From: Argyresthia goedartella
Lineage: Eukaryota; Arthropoda; Insecta; Lepidoptera; Argyresthiidae
Assembly (NCBI GenBank): GCA_949825045.1
Contig: OX463818.1
Location: forward strand, 27,978,906-28,042,905
Direction: 5' to 3'
Length of the DNA: 64,000 bases
Shown here: one piece after another, positions 22,297-32,461 of the stretch
Layout of the letters: every line of letters begins with the position of its first letter
Numbering within the stretch: the first letter of the stretch is position 1
Position numbers and translations under genes: made by a program
The notes under the pieces: generated by a model
Databases searched by the model: none
What the model saw: the letters and a program-made list of their open reading frames with translations, nothing else
Told to the model about the DNA's origin: nothing

Positions 22297-23835
22297 ATGG
22301 CAAATAAGGCGGACAGTGTCTGCAAAACAATAAAACCAAAATCAAATACAGTACAATGTTCCAAATGTAAGAAAAATGTTAACACAAAAGATACGATTAT
22401 ATGTATGTCTTGCAAGAAAAGATTTGAATTTGACTGCGCCGGCTGTTCAGAAAAATTATATCGTCTAAAGAGCGAAGAATCAAAGAGACGATGGAAATGT
22501 CCGCAATGTCTCCAACAGCCATCTACATTAAGACAAGAACAAAGTAATATCACCTTTAGGAAAAAACTAAATAAAATCACTGCATCCTCTAAGCAAAGTT
22601 CACCCGTACCACAGCCACAGTGTCTCTCTCCCAAGAGCGCAACGTCGTCACCAGTTAATAACCAAGACACCGCGGATGACTTCTCTGCATCGTTTGAGTT
22701 ATCGGCTACACCAAGATTGTCACGAAGTCTTAATTATAATATGACTGACGAAACAGTTACAGATGTCACGATGAGTGAAACTATGGCTCAAATTAAATCT
22801 AACCTCATGTCTACGGAAGCAGAACTTGAAAACATAATACTAGAAAATAACCAACTAAAGAAGCAAATAAGTCAACTGTTAATTGAGGTAGATACCCTAA
22901 AGAAGCTTTGCCAAACACCTCTAACTGCCTCTAAAAATATTAATCAAAAACAGAAACGGAGATTCTCACTTATATGTCAAGATCTAAGACAATTAACTTC
23001 TCCGAAATCGTCATCTGCGCCAGTACGATCCGAGTCTAATTCGGAAATTCAGGAATTGCAACAAAAAATGGAAGCCTTAAATGAAGAACTGAAGGATGCC
23101 AAAAATGAAATAACCGGTTTGAATCAACAGATTGAGGTACTACAGCAAAAATTACTCGTTCCAGTCATCGAATCCCAGCGAGTGATTGGTCACAAACTTA
23201 CAAGGAAGAAAAATCCTGAAAGTCAAAAGATACATAAGATACAAATAATAAGTAGCAACAATAAAAATAGCATACTGAGCACTTCAGAGAATACTTTTGG
23301 AAACTTCTTCATCTGTCATAAAGTGATTCCTCATGTCGGCGTGAAAGATCTGCTTTTGAACGGAATAGACAAGTCACTGGAATCTTTCACAAAGAATGAC
23401 TACTGCGTTATTATGATTGGAGAGACGGATTTTGAATCGACCAATAATTACCTCGAGTTGATTTATCTCATCCGTCAAATACTTCAAGGACTCCAGCAGA
23501 CAAATACAATTATATGCCTTCCGACATTCAAATGCACTGAGTACAGCAAAATGTTTAATTGTCGGATAGAGTCGTTTAATAGTCTGCTATGCTTAGACAA
23601 CGCGACGCATCAATATGCTTACATTCTAGATTCGAACCAGCAACTAACTCAAGACTACAACATGTTTGTCAAACGAAACGGCAAGATTAATAATAATGGA
23701 ATTCGTGCAATATTTCAGGACCTGAAAGAAATTATTAATAACATAGAAATTATGAATGATGATGAAAGCACAGAAAATGATAATATGACCAACACTTCAA
23801 TCAATAATGCTGACCAGTTTTTTCGTGACGAGTAA
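22297..23835 (+). CDS. NLR-2 ORF1: PHD-like finger, coiled coil, SGNH-like domain
   Basis: 512 residues. Residues 20-70 hold a Cys-rich PHD-type finger (CSKCKKNV, CMSCKKRFEFDC, WKCPQC). Two heptad-rich stretches near 170-205 and 245-285 (for example EIQELQQKMEALNEELKD) predict coiled coils. The C-terminal 200 residues contain YCVIMIGETDFES and IICLPTFKCTEYS, resembling the esterase-like (SGNH) domain seen in CR1-group ORF1 proteins, though the active-site residues are not obvious. Likely an RNA-binding chaperone that forms the RNP. The frame overlaps ORF2 by 29 bases, suggesting coupled translation. The ATG at 22297 follows caataaga-type leader and has no in-frame upstream ATG. Confidence 0.8.
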   Translation: MANKADSVCKTIKPKSNTVQCSKCKKNVNTKDTIICMSCKKRFEFDCAGCSEKLYRLKSEESKRRWKCPQCLQQPSTLRQEQSNITFRKKLNKITASSKQSSPVPQPQCLSPKSATSSPVNNQDTADDFSASFELSATPRLSRSLNYNMTDETVTDVTMSETMAQIKSNLMSTEAELENIILENNQLKKQISQLLIEVDTLKKLCQTPLTASKNINQKQKRRFSLICQDLRQLTSPKSSSAPVRSESNSEIQELQQKMEALNEELKDAKNEITGLNQQIEVLQQKLLVPVIESQRVIGHKLTRKKNPESQKIHKIQIISSNNKNSILSTSENTFGNFFICHKVIPHVGVKDLLLNGIDKSLESFTKNDYCVIMIGETDFESTNNYLELIYLIRQILQGLQQTNTIICLPTFKCTEYSKMFNCRIESFNSLLCLDNATHQYAYILDSNQQLTQDYNMFVKRNGKINNNGIRAIFQDLKEIINNIEIMNDDESTENDNMTNTSINNADQFFRDE

Positions 23836-26692
23836 CCTGCATGTTTTACATCAAAATATAGCCGGACTAATAAACAAATCAGAAATGTTAACTCTACATC
23901 TAAAGAATCTCGATGCGAATAAATCAACAATTGACGTTATTTGCATCACGGAACACAACATGCAATCAGGAAGTGAAGACGTGCTTGTTCTGCCCGATTA
24001 TCAGCTAGCTTCTCACTATTGTAGAGATAACAGGAATAAGGGTGGTTCTTGTATATTGGTTAGAAAAGGTATACTGTATAGGAATCTCCCTAGTATTTCT
24101 AAAATATCTGTCAGAGGAATATTTGAATGTTGTGCGGTAGAGCTTACTGACTACCAAGTTATTGTAGCATGCGTGTACAGAATCCCTAAAAATAAGCAAA
24201 AGGCTGCGTATCTTGAGTTCTTTTTTGACAAAATGACCACTATATTAAATGAATTGTGTATTAAAAAAATAAACAAAAATTGGCGGGTTATTATCTGTGG
24301 AGATTTTAACATAAATATACTGAAGAATAACTGTCAAACTAGGGAATTTAAAGATTTATTGCTAGGCTACAATCTTGCATTAGCATTGTCTGAACCCACT
24401 AGACCTGAGAGTGGTACCTGCTTAGACAATTTTGCTCATAATTTTAAACGAGGATGCAAAGGAGAGGTCATTGATTACGGCCTTTCGGATCACACAGCGC
24501 AATTGCTTAAATGTCCTATTAAGAAAACATGCATACTTGATTATTGGAGAACTAAAAAAAGGATATTTAGCCAGGAAAACTTAAAAAAATTTAGAAAACA
24601 TCTAACTTGTTTATCTTTTTCGGAAGTGTATCAATCAGATGATCCAAACAAATGTTATGATAGTTTTTTGGAATCTTTCCTTTTAATATATAACTTGTGC
24701 TTCCCTTATATAGACATAAAAATTAAAACTAAAAAGAAACTTAGCTGGATATCGAGAGGTATTAAGACATGCAGTAAACGACAACGACAACTTCTGTGGC
24801 AATGGCGGAAGAAACCCACTCAAGAAAATAAAAATATATTTAAAAATTATTCCAAACGGTTCAAGCGAATTATAAAGTTGACACAGCAAGCACAAAACAA
24901 TTATTTAATAAAAAATTCAACCAATAAATCAAAAAGCGCTTGGAGTATCATAAATAGCGCTAAGACATCTGTTCCCAATGATCCAATCAGAAAATTAAAA
25001 ATTAATGATAACGAAATAACTGACCCACTAAAAATAGCAGAAGCTTTCAATGATTTTTTCATAGATCAAATAAAACCAACAGATCAATGTTCGGATGTGA
25101 CTTCTCGAATGAAAATAAATAATCAGACTCAATCGATTTTCATAAACCCTGTAACACCAGAAAACATTACAACAATTATTGGTTCACTAAAAAATAAAAA
25201 CAGCGTTGGATATGATGGTATACATACGAAGGCAATAAAATATGTTTATGACATTATAGCTCAACCTCTTAGCCACATTGTAAACGCCTCCATATCTTCC
25301 GGTTTATACCCAGAAGCGCTCAAGCCATTAATTATAAAACCACTCTTTAAAAGAGAGAACAGAGAACTTATGAAATATTATCGACCAATTGCTCTATCAT
25401 CTGTTGTATCAAAAATTTTTGAAAAATATTTGTATCAGGCTATCTTGCGTTATTTGGAGAAATTCGATATACTTACTGATGAACAAAAAGGTTTCCGTAG
25501 GGGTAAATCCATAAACATGGCAGTGTACGAATTCTTACAGTATGTAACCACAAGCATGGATAAAAGAGAACCAATCGTGGCCCTTTACATGGACATGACA
25601 AAAGCATTTGACTATGTTAATCATGAAATACTAATAAGGAAACTCGAAGCGTACGGTATTAGAGGAAACATCCTTAATCTCCTGAAATCATATTTAAGTA
25701 ACAGAACACAATCGACAAAAATAGCGCAGATCTGTGTAAAAAACAAGCGGGAATCTGAATATCTATCAAACTCAAGAGAAGTAAAATATGGCGTCCCACA
25801 AGGAAGCGTTCTAGGACCGCTCCTCTTTATTATTTATATAAATGACCTCCCAAAAAATATATCTCATCCTATGACATTATTTGCTGATGATAGCACTTTA
25901 ATAATAAAATGTAGTGAATTTGACGATAATGAAACCAAAATTAATGACGCTTTAAAAGAGATAATACACTGGATGAATAGTAATAATTTAGTCGTGAATT
26001 TAGAAAAGACATACTTAATGAATTTTTATCAAAATGTATCAAAATTAGAGAACATAAACATTCAATATAATGGCACTAAAATTGAAGAAGTAAAGTCAAC
26101 AAAATTTCTGGGTTTGACAATTGACAGTAAGTTAAATTGGAAACAACAAACAAAATCAGTGAGTGACAAACTCTGTAAATATGCCTATTTATTGTCAAAA
26201 CTGTCTAAAATCTTGAGCACTGACACCTGTCTTACAGCCTACCACGGTTTTGTGGCACCCTCGTTGCGCTATGGGATTATCTTTTGGGGGAATTCCACGG
26301 AGAAGGATATTATTTTTAAGGCACAAAAACGGTGCATTAGGGCAATGTGCAAACTGAAACCTACAGACAGTTGTACAAATCAGTTTAGAATGTTAGGTAT
26401 ATTGACTTTGCCATCACTATACATTTATGAAACAGCTGTATTTGTAAAAACGAACTGGAAATTATTTAGGAAAATAAATAGTAAAAGAGATGATAAATTA
26501 AGTGCACCTCCCCGCTCTACTGCTTTATTCAACAAAAGTATATTTGGTATGGCGCCAAAAATATACAATAAGCTGCCTAAATCCATTAGGGATATTGAGC
26601 AACTTCATTCATACAAGGCTAGACTTAGACATTTCTTAATAGAAAAATCTTACTATAAGTTAAATGACTTCTTGGAGGACAGTTCAATCTAA
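23807..26692 (+). CDS. NLR-2 ORF2: endonuclease/reverse transcriptase
   Basis: 961 residues, intact. The endonuclease occupies about residues 10-210 (LHVLHQNIAGLINKSEM, ICITEHNMQSG, IICGDFNINIL, YGLSDHTAQLL). RT covers about 480-770 (LKNKNSVGYDGIHTKAIK, YRPIALSSVVSKIFEKY, GFRRGKSINMAVYEF, LYMDMTKAFDYVNH, GVPQGSVLGPLLF, catalytic LFADDSTLII). The C-terminal part ends with the typical IYNKLPKSIRDI. It starts 29 bases inside ORF1 in another frame. It shares architecture but little close similarity with NLR-3 at 52 kb. No lesion seen. Confidence 0.88.
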   Translation: MLTSFFVTSNLHVLHQNIAGLINKSEMLTLHLKNLDANKSTIDVICITEHNMQSGSEDVLVLPDYQLASHYCRDNRNKGGSCILVRKGILYRNLPSISKISVRGIFECCAVELTDYQVIVACVYRIPKNKQKAAYLEFFFDKMTTILNELCIKKINKNWRVIICGDFNINILKNNCQTREFKDLLLGYNLALALSEPTRPESGTCLDNFAHNFKRGCKGEVIDYGLSDHTAQLLKCPIKKTCILDYWRTKKRIFSQENLKKFRKHLTCLSFSEVYQSDDPNKCYDSFLESFLLIYNLCFPYIDIKIKTKKKLSWISRGIKTCSKRQRQLLWQWRKKPTQENKNIFKNYSKRFKRIIKLTQQAQNNYLIKNSTNKSKSAWSIINSAKTSVPNDPIRKLKINDNEITDPLKIAEAFNDFFIDQIKPTDQCSDVTSRMKINNQTQSIFINPVTPENITTIIGSLKNKNSVGYDGIHTKAIKYVYDIIAQPLSHIVNASISSGLYPEALKPLIIKPLFKRENRELMKYYRPIALSSVVSKIFEKYLYQAILRYLEKFDILTDEQKGFRRGKSINMAVYEFLQYVTTSMDKREPIVALYMDMTKAFDYVNHEILIRKLEAYGIRGNILNLLKSYLSNRTQSTKIAQICVKNKRESEYLSNSREVKYGVPQGSVLGPLLFIIYINDLPKNISHPMTLFADDSTLIIKCSEFDDNETKINDALKEIIHWMNSNNLVVNLEKTYLMNFYQNVSKLENINIQYNGTKIEEVKSTKFLGLTIDSKLNWKQQTKSVSDKLCKYAYLLSKLSKILSTDTCLTAYHGFVAPSLRYGIIFWGNSTEKDIIFKAQKRCIRAMCKLKPTDSCTNQFRMLGILTLPSLYIYETAVFVKTNWKLFRKINSKRDDKLSAPPRSTALFNKSIFGMAPKIYNKLPKSIRDIEQLHSYKARLRHFLIEKSYYKLNDFLEDSSI

Positions 26693-27416
26693 CACAGTAT
26701 TATAATTATAATGATACATAAATAGATGATAAGAAAATAATAATGAATTTATTGTGAATAATAATTACCTTGACATTCTTAGATAGATAACTAATTTAAT
26801 ATTATCATTAACTTAATTGTACATAATTTATGACATTACATTTGCACGTCTGCATGGCAGAATATAGAGACACATACTAAATAAGAAATATTATAAAATA
26901 CCTGATGTACCTATACCTATATTCATGCAAATAAACATTACTTTACTTTACTTTACTTTACTTTACTTTACTAATCGTCAAGAAATAAGTAGATTTCACG
27001 TCATCGTAGTGAGTGCTTCGTGCTGTCAAAGGTTGAAGTGAGTCGGTCACCAATTCGTCGCGTTCTGATAGCGACCCTTGTAGTCGGCAGCATCACGACA
27101 GCACCAGCAGCGGGCTACGACACGAGTAAGATTCGACTCCCAACACCCCCCACCCTTGTGTTCCTCATCCCGTACTCCTGCCTCGAATCTGAACTTTCGA
27201 ATACCAGTCGACGGCGTCAAGGTCAGTACTACTTTGTGAGATTCCATTGTAAAACAACCCTTCCACCCTTTCGGTTGAGGCGTGGATTTAACAAATGGTA
27301 TCGAATCGGTATCGGTTAAAAAAATATTATTTTTAGTCCTTAGGTTTTCTTGCACGATACGGAACTCTTCGTGTACGAGTCCAACCCGCACTTGACCGAT
27401 TTTTTCACAAACTCAG

Positions 27417-27518
27417 GTGACGCCATTGAACCTGGTGACGATGCCACCTTCATCACCCAGGGTCACCAAAACCACCAGTGTTACCGCCGGGGCGCCTGCT
27501 TCGGACAGGCTATCGAGG
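27417..27518 (+). CDS. Candidate host exon, copy a
   Basis: After actcag the plus strand reads VTPLNLVTMPPSSPRV, then TKTTSVTAGAPASDRLSR, to AGG/GTCTGT. It is phase 0-0, compatible with the exons ending at 14200 and starting at 31584. The donor is poor, and the segment sits directly behind a SINE tail that would supply its pyrimidine tract. Another frame is open too. Treat it as a possibility. Confidence 0.28.
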
Positions 27519-27709
27519 GTCTGTCTGATCATGTAACGTCATCATTAGTAGAGTTTTGTTAGGCCTTTATGATGATAGGCGAAAGACAAGGAGAAATCAA
27601 CAATGAGTTTCTACACAAAAGTTGTGCCTTGCAGCCAGCAACCTACTTCACGCTTAACTCTTCGTGTACGAGTCCAACCCGCACTTGACCGATTTTTTCA
27701 CTAACTCAG

Positions 27710-27811
27710 GTGACGCCATTGAACCTGGTGACGATGCCACCTTCATCACCCAGGGTCACCAAAACCACCAGTGTTACCGCCGGGGCGCCTGCTTCGGACA
27801 GGCTATCGAGG
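27710..27811 (+). CDS. Candidate host exon, copy b (identical to copy a)
   Basis: The second tandem unit repeats the same 34 codons and borders without a change. If real, this is a tandem exon duplication; both copies being phase 0-0 would allow either or both to be spliced. Confidence 0.25.
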
Positions 27812-27950
27812 GTCTGTCTGATCATGTAACGTCATCATTAGTAGAGTTTTGTTAGGCCCTTATGATGATAGGCGAAAGACAAGGACAAATCAACGATGAG
27901 TTTCTACTCAAAAGTTGTGCCTTGCAGCCAGCAACCGACTTCACGCTTAA

Positions 27951-28539
27951 CTTTTAGACTGTTGTTTGTACTACACACAACGCAAACCTGTGTGGCTTCC
28001 GTATTACTTTAAGTTAGATTATAAGATTCTGAGGATCAGGAAGATCAGGATTATAAGACCTGTTAATTAAGTAATAAAAGAAAAAAGAAACTAGAAAATG
28101 TCGAAGCTGACTCGAGATTATGTCGTCAATCGTTTTCTAAGGCCCTTAGATATATTTTTTGAACAGCTTTATGTACAGGGCGACTTTTAAGGCGATATGT
28201 AAAAAATGGGTGTTTTCGAATCCATTTATTTCACCATAAAGTCATCTAACGCTTATTGAGTATTTGATTAAGATTCTCACTGAAGGTAAACATTGGATGA
28301 AACTTTCTTGATATCATTTAATTACGAAAAGACCTCTTAATTGTTTTATTTTGATCCTGTAATTCTGCAATCCTAACTAATTTAATTGCGAAATTGCATT
28401 CAAAATGTGGATATTATGTATGCGTAAACTCTCCTTGAAAAACTTTTTGACAAAATTGCGTAGTTTGTTTTTAAACATTTTTTATGTGGTTTGTTGCCTT
28501 TCGTTTGAGTCGAGCGCATTGCTTGCGCTCTCTTTTCTT
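27951..28539. other. AT-rich spacer, nothing recognised
   Basis: No credible frame, repeat or structure found. Confidence 0.4.
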
Positions 28540-28554
28540 TCTTCATCATGCACA

Positions 28555-28945
28555 TCCCAGCATAGGCCTCTTCTCTATAGTGCCAACCCCTACAGTCATG
28601 TGCCATCCGCGTCCATTGAGATCCTGTCGACTTTAGAATATCGTCGGACCATCGGGCAGGTGGTCTGCCCACTTGCCTTGTCGCTCCCCTTGGCCACCAC
28701 TCCGTGACTGCTTTGACCCGCCGTCCGTCATCCCGTCTAACCAACTGTCCCGCCCATTTCCACCTCAGTCTTATTATCCGCTTACCTACATCTTCGACTT
28801 CGTCTTCCGTCGAATTTCCACGTTTGGCACGCGGTCAAGAGAGAGATACCTAACATAAAACTGCTCCATTGCTCGTTGGGCCACCATGCTTTTGTGTATA
28901 ATTTTCTTAGTGAGCGCCCATGTTTGGGCTCCATAGGTGAGTTTT
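28555..28945 (-). pseudogene. RTE-type non-LTR retrotransposon, C-terminal ORF fragment
   Basis: Minus-strand reading from about 28945: TYGAQTWALTKKIIHKSM, AQRAMEQF, LDRVPNVEIRRKTK. After a frameshift near 28785 it continues RRDDGRRVKAVTEWWPR, QVGRPPARWSDDI and HYREEAYAGMC. This WALT...AQRAMER...DRVPNVEIRRRT...GRPxxRWxDD series is the typical C-terminal tail of insect RTE elements. The RT core is absent; the copy is 5' truncated and broken. Confidence 0.75.
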
Positions 28946-31583
28946 CTTTCTTATGTGGAAGTTATTAACGCTGTCACTTTCGCTTACAAAATAAGACATT
29001 TTGAGCAATTATAGTAATCACTATCAAAAACTTTCCCCCATAAACCTACCGTTTAAACGGAAACTAAAAGTCACGCTATATTCACGGTCAACAGCCACAC
29101 AAGCAGGCAGCTAGTTTCTCATTGAGTTTGACAGGCTCTTCAAGTCTTCTATGCGGCGATGGCTGGCGAGGCCTCTGACACCCCGTATAGACTTTTCTGT
29201 CTTGGAAAACGCTTAGCGACAGCGTATCGAAAGCTACCACCCAAGGGCGCAAAATGACATATTTGGCTTGCCGGGTGGTGCCTATTTAGATTGGAGACTG
29301 ACTGTTAATTACGGAATTTACCGCCCTTCGGAGCAATCTATATGCTATCGCTATGCGTTTCCTCAAGATAATTGGGCCCCAGGCGTGATGTTATGTTGTT
29401 AATGTCTTATGTCCTGATTATGTTGTTATTTTTTATGCATGCGGCCGCGCGCGAGAGAGCCTCAATACATTGTTGGCTGCAGCAACACTGAATGATCTTT
29501 TTGGTGATGCATTAGGTGCAAGATTGCGGACGATTCTGTGCGACGAACGTATGATTGTGTTTTCCCGGATTATTGCATTGCATTAAATGAATCTGTACTG
29601 TATTTATATTATTGTAATTTAATTTAATCTGCATTCATATTATTGCTGCAATGACGCATATAATTAATGGAAATCATATATAAAATTAATTTCCTTATTT
29701 CAGAGGGCGCCAGTACAGTTGCGGGCCAATACTGAAAGTACTGTAGATTTAGAAGACATGTACAATGGCTCCAGTTCAAAAGATATCTGTATAAAATCAT
29801 TACTTTTATGTGTATTTGTGTTAATGATTCTATTATAAATTATTCGAAGGCCTCCAATTTTTTTTGTGTTGTCGGCATATGAAATAGAGGGTACATATTC
29901 AGGGCCGATAATTATAAGAAGGGAACACTAATGATGGTCTGATCATATCGATTTAATATCGAAAGTTGTTTATAATTATGTTATAAAAACCACTTCGTTC
30001 GTAACCAGTCTTTGTATTAAACCAGTAGCAATCAATGACTTTTACGTAACCAGTTAAGATGAAAAACTTATGCTGCTTCAATGCTTACTGAGTATTTGAA
30101 CGATGCTGTAGAAATAGATTTGGTACACTTTCGTTAGATTCCTTTTTCATCATTTTATTATGCAGATGTTTTTATTCTGATGAAAGCAAAATTCGGATTC
30201 AATACAGTGTGGTAATATTTCGCTTTCGTCAGAATGAAACAATAACTTGTTTTTGGTTAAGTAAAGAGTAAAGAGAGCAGGAAGTTGTCATAAGTTACAT
30301 GGAAAACCTTGACTTTGGAAAACTCGAAACTATGCAACAAGGGTACCAAAATACGCAAAATTGAGAAATCTCCCAAAAAAATATTTTACCAAAAGTACTA
30401 GAGAAACTTTCGTAGGAGGATTTTAATACAAATTAAGTATAACCAACGTCGGTGGTAGTAATACTATCGACAGGTTTCGTACAATAGTCTCCCCTCGTAA
30501 CTGGTTACGTAAAATAACTAAGCAGTCTTTGTTCGCAACTGGTTTCGTACAAGGACGAACAATTATTAGTTACGAACCACCGGCTATGTGCGCGGTGGAA
30601 ACGATAATAAGCTCTAAAAATTACTTCACCTTTCTGTTATATGTATATTATAAGCCTTGTATAAGATCGTATCGTAACGTCATATCGTAGAATTGACCAT
30701 ATCATGAAATGGACAAGCATGGTTGAATAAGAAGTTTCATTGAACGAAAAAACACTGCGGTAGCTAGGTGAATACTATAAGGGGCGAGTGCACGAAGCAC
30801 CCTAATTTTTTTCGGGTTAGTTTGACATGCACATCACAAGAAACATTAGGTAGTACCGAATAAAAATGCTTTTCAAAAGACATGTTTCGTCAAATTCAAC
30901 CCTTTCTGACCATTTCAGTTAAATACAGAATAATACAAAGAGGTGAATGGAAGAAGATACAATTCATTCTTGCATTGCATTCACCCACAGACATTCACCT
31001 CTTTCATAGATGTTCATGACATGTATCATGCCATTTTCCAGTATTCCTGTGAGATAACGGAGATTCCTATTGTTTTTTATCAAACGTACATTTGAAATTA
31101 TGAGCTAAAAGTACACAATTCCAATCATCAATCAATAGCATCGCTTCATCCTTGCCGAGTTGCAGTAGGACTATGTGTGATTTATATAGGTACCTCGCAA
31201 ATATATAGAATTCGTTGTCTACAATGGAAAAAGGGACATTGCAGTTTTTGTGGTTAGTTTTGATGGTAAGTTAACTTTATATCTACCAAAATATCTAGTC
31301 TGTTCCTATTACCAATCAAATGATCCCAAGATTCGGTAAAAATTACATTGCTTTCGAAGGTAAAAGTTGCTGTAGTCCCTGTTGGTGCTGTTAATGCAAT
31401 GCAAAGTTTTCCAAAAAAATAATTGTGGTCATAACTGTGCCTTTTATGGTAAAAGCCGTGACGCTATTGTTGTTGTTTTTGTTTTGTCCCCAAGTTCCAA
31501 CTTGTATGACTTACCTATTAAGGTTCCGGGTCGGCAAATAAAGGATCAGTATCAAACGTTAAGCCTGGTTGTTCCAACCACAG
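28946..31583. other. Intron-like spacer with inverted-repeat elements
   Basis: I found no gene. A relative of the 14.3 kb hairpin element lies near 29200-29390. Between about 29996 and 30565 is a candidate MITE: TTTACGTAACCAGTT (30041-30055) has an exact inverted partner at 30499-30513, and outer GTTCGTAACCAGT / ACTGGTTTCGTAC-type sequences also face each other. A short ATG frame at 31224-31265 ends ATG/GTAAGT but is too short to support. Confidence 0.4.
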
Positions 31584-31771
31584 AGTCGACCCACCAGCCC
31601 GAATCAAGACCATGTGGACATGGCGCTAGACTTCATGAACTCTGATCACTGGGACAACACTATCGGTCTGCCGAGGGGCAAAGACGACTCTGATGTAGAG
31701 GACCAGAGCTGTGCTGCCATCCAGCCACGAGCTAGTGATTTTATCCAGAGGCTTTTTGCTGTTTTGCCTTA
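31584..31771 (+). CDS. Putative host-gene exon
   Basis: The acceptor is ttgttccaaccacag and the donor a consensus A/GTAAGTAC at 31772. The frame is open and protein-like: SRPTSPNQDHVDMALDFM, HWDNTIGLPRGKDDSDVED, ASDFIQRLFAVLP. Phase 0 at the start and phase 2 at the end (TA + next base), matching the following exon, where the codon becomes Tyr. The next in-frame triplet after LP would be TAG at the donor itself, so only splicing keeps it open. Acidic residues follow a mixed hydrophobic stretch. Identity unknown. Confidence 0.65.
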
Positions 31772-31984
31772 GTAAGTACCTGTTGGTTGGTTGGACTAGG
31801 TTTTTGAACAAAATAATCCTAAGCTTCTCTAAAACCGCAGTAGCGTTCGCGAAATCTTATTCGAAAGTAAAATAATTTTATGGCAGCCATCAGGAAAACG
31901 TAAAATAAAGTCATAAGTATGTTTGTATTTTATGTCTGAGTAGGGGCAAGCCTAAATAGAGATAAGGCTTAACGACTTCCACAT

Positions 31985-32090
31985 GTTTCATAGTGGTGGC
32001 TCAGACCAGGGACGTGTGGACACTAAAAGGGGAGACCTTTACCCAGCGGTGTTTGCCCAACACCATCACGGCTATGTAAGAAGGATTAGG
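31985..32090 (+). repeat. Possible RTE 3'-tail fragment
   Basis: aaaaggggagacctttacccagcggtg resembles the 3' terminus that ends many lepidopteran RTE copies (gggaggcctatgcccagcagtgg). Only about 100 bases and diverged. Confidence 0.35.
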
Positions 32091-32118
32091 TAATTAGGTA
32101 ATGCAAGTGTATTGTCAG

Positions 32119-32293
32119 CAGTTTCGATAAAGAGCACGCCAACTCAGCCTTCCTTCACCGCCTTCGCGGGAGCATCTACGGCATGGGGCAGCACGGAGAC
32201 TTACTCGACCGGGAACTAGCCTCCTTCGCGTCTGCTCTGACGCCGGCCATCTTCCTGCAGCAGCAGAGAGACCCGTGGTGTCTGCTAGAGAGG
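32119..32293 (+). CDS. Putative host-gene exon with tandemly repeated 3' end
   Basis: The acceptor is attgtcagcag (a NAGNAG site, so one Ser may be optional). The first base completes the Tyr codon opened at 31771, then 58 codons read SFDKEHANSAFLHRLRG, IYGMGQHGDLLDRELASFA and TPAIFLQQQRDPWCLLER, ending phase 0 at AGG/GTACGC. It is the best coding signal among the host exons. Its last 48 bases (32246-32293) are the first unit of a four-unit repeat that includes the donor. Joining to the phase-0 acceptor at 40593 gives a short acidic C terminus. No family recognised. Confidence 0.7.
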
Positions 32294-32461
32294 GTACGCC
32301 ATCATCTGAAGCTGACCATCTTCCTGTAGCAGTACAGGAGCCGTGGTATCTGTTCGAGAGGGAAGGTGGTCCTCAAAATCATCAACATCATCAGAAGCAG
32401 GCCATCTTCCTGTAGATGTAGAGAGACCCGTGGTGTCTGCTAGAGAGGGAAGGTGGTCCTC
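32246..32461 (+). repeat. Exon-end tandem units 1-3 (period about 70-90 bp)
   Basis: Unit 1 begins at 32246 (coding), unit 2 near 32314, unit 3 at 32401. Units 2 and 3 keep gccatcttcctg and ctagagaggg but contain in-frame TAGs, and the donor reads GGGAAGG. Unit 3 is cut by BEL-2 and resumes after 39896; unit 4 follows at 39926. Confidence 0.85.

Larger units (their letters stand above)
21506..26968 (+). mobile_element. NLR-2: intact CR1-like two-ORF non-LTR retrotransposon inside the BEL-1 3' LTR
   Basis: It interrupts the LTR exactly at ctcgtact/aatcg, which is continuous in the 5' LTR. Contents: a 5' UTR of about 790 bases with tandem repeats, ORF1 22297-23835, ORF2 23807-26692, a 3' UTR and an (ACTTT)n tail of about six units ending near 26972. 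A short TACT duplication is possible but cannot be separated from the tail. Both ORFs are open, so the insertion is recent relative to BEL-1. ORF1 with a PHD-like finger and SGNH-like end suggests the CR1 group. Confidence 0.88.
14930..27293 (+). mobile_element. BEL-1: decayed BEL/Pao LTR retrotransposon with a retrotransposon nested in its 3' LTR
   Basis: The 5' LTR is 14930-15376 (447 bp, TGTTTAAT...TTTAACA). The 3' LTR is 21343-21505 joined to about 26973-27293. A perfect 5-bp target duplication, AATGG, flanks the whole (14925-14929 and 27294-27298). Order within is leader, Gag, protease, RT, RNase H, integrase. Pol carries many stops, frameshifts and deletions. The 3' LTR has 37 bases (27064-27100) absent from the 5' LTR. 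A TGG-starting primer site lies three bases after the 5' LTR (15380). It is a cousin of BEL-2 at 32462-39891 but clearly older. Confidence 0.9.
27365..27950 (+). repeat. 293-bp tandem duplication carrying an exon-like segment
   Basis: Units 27365-27657 and 27658-27950 are nearly identical. Each opens with the 3' end of the SINE-like repeat (ctcttcgtgtacgagtcc to ttgaccgatttttt) and then a GC-richer stretch. Divergence is limited to a few bases near the unit ends, so the duplication is recent or an assembly artefact. Confidence 0.9.

Noticed and set aside
27350..27562. Open frames reading through the SINE tail into the tandem unit
   Set aside because: The frame uses repeat DNA as its start and ends at an AT-rich stop; the phase 0 reading after actcag is the more protein-like one.
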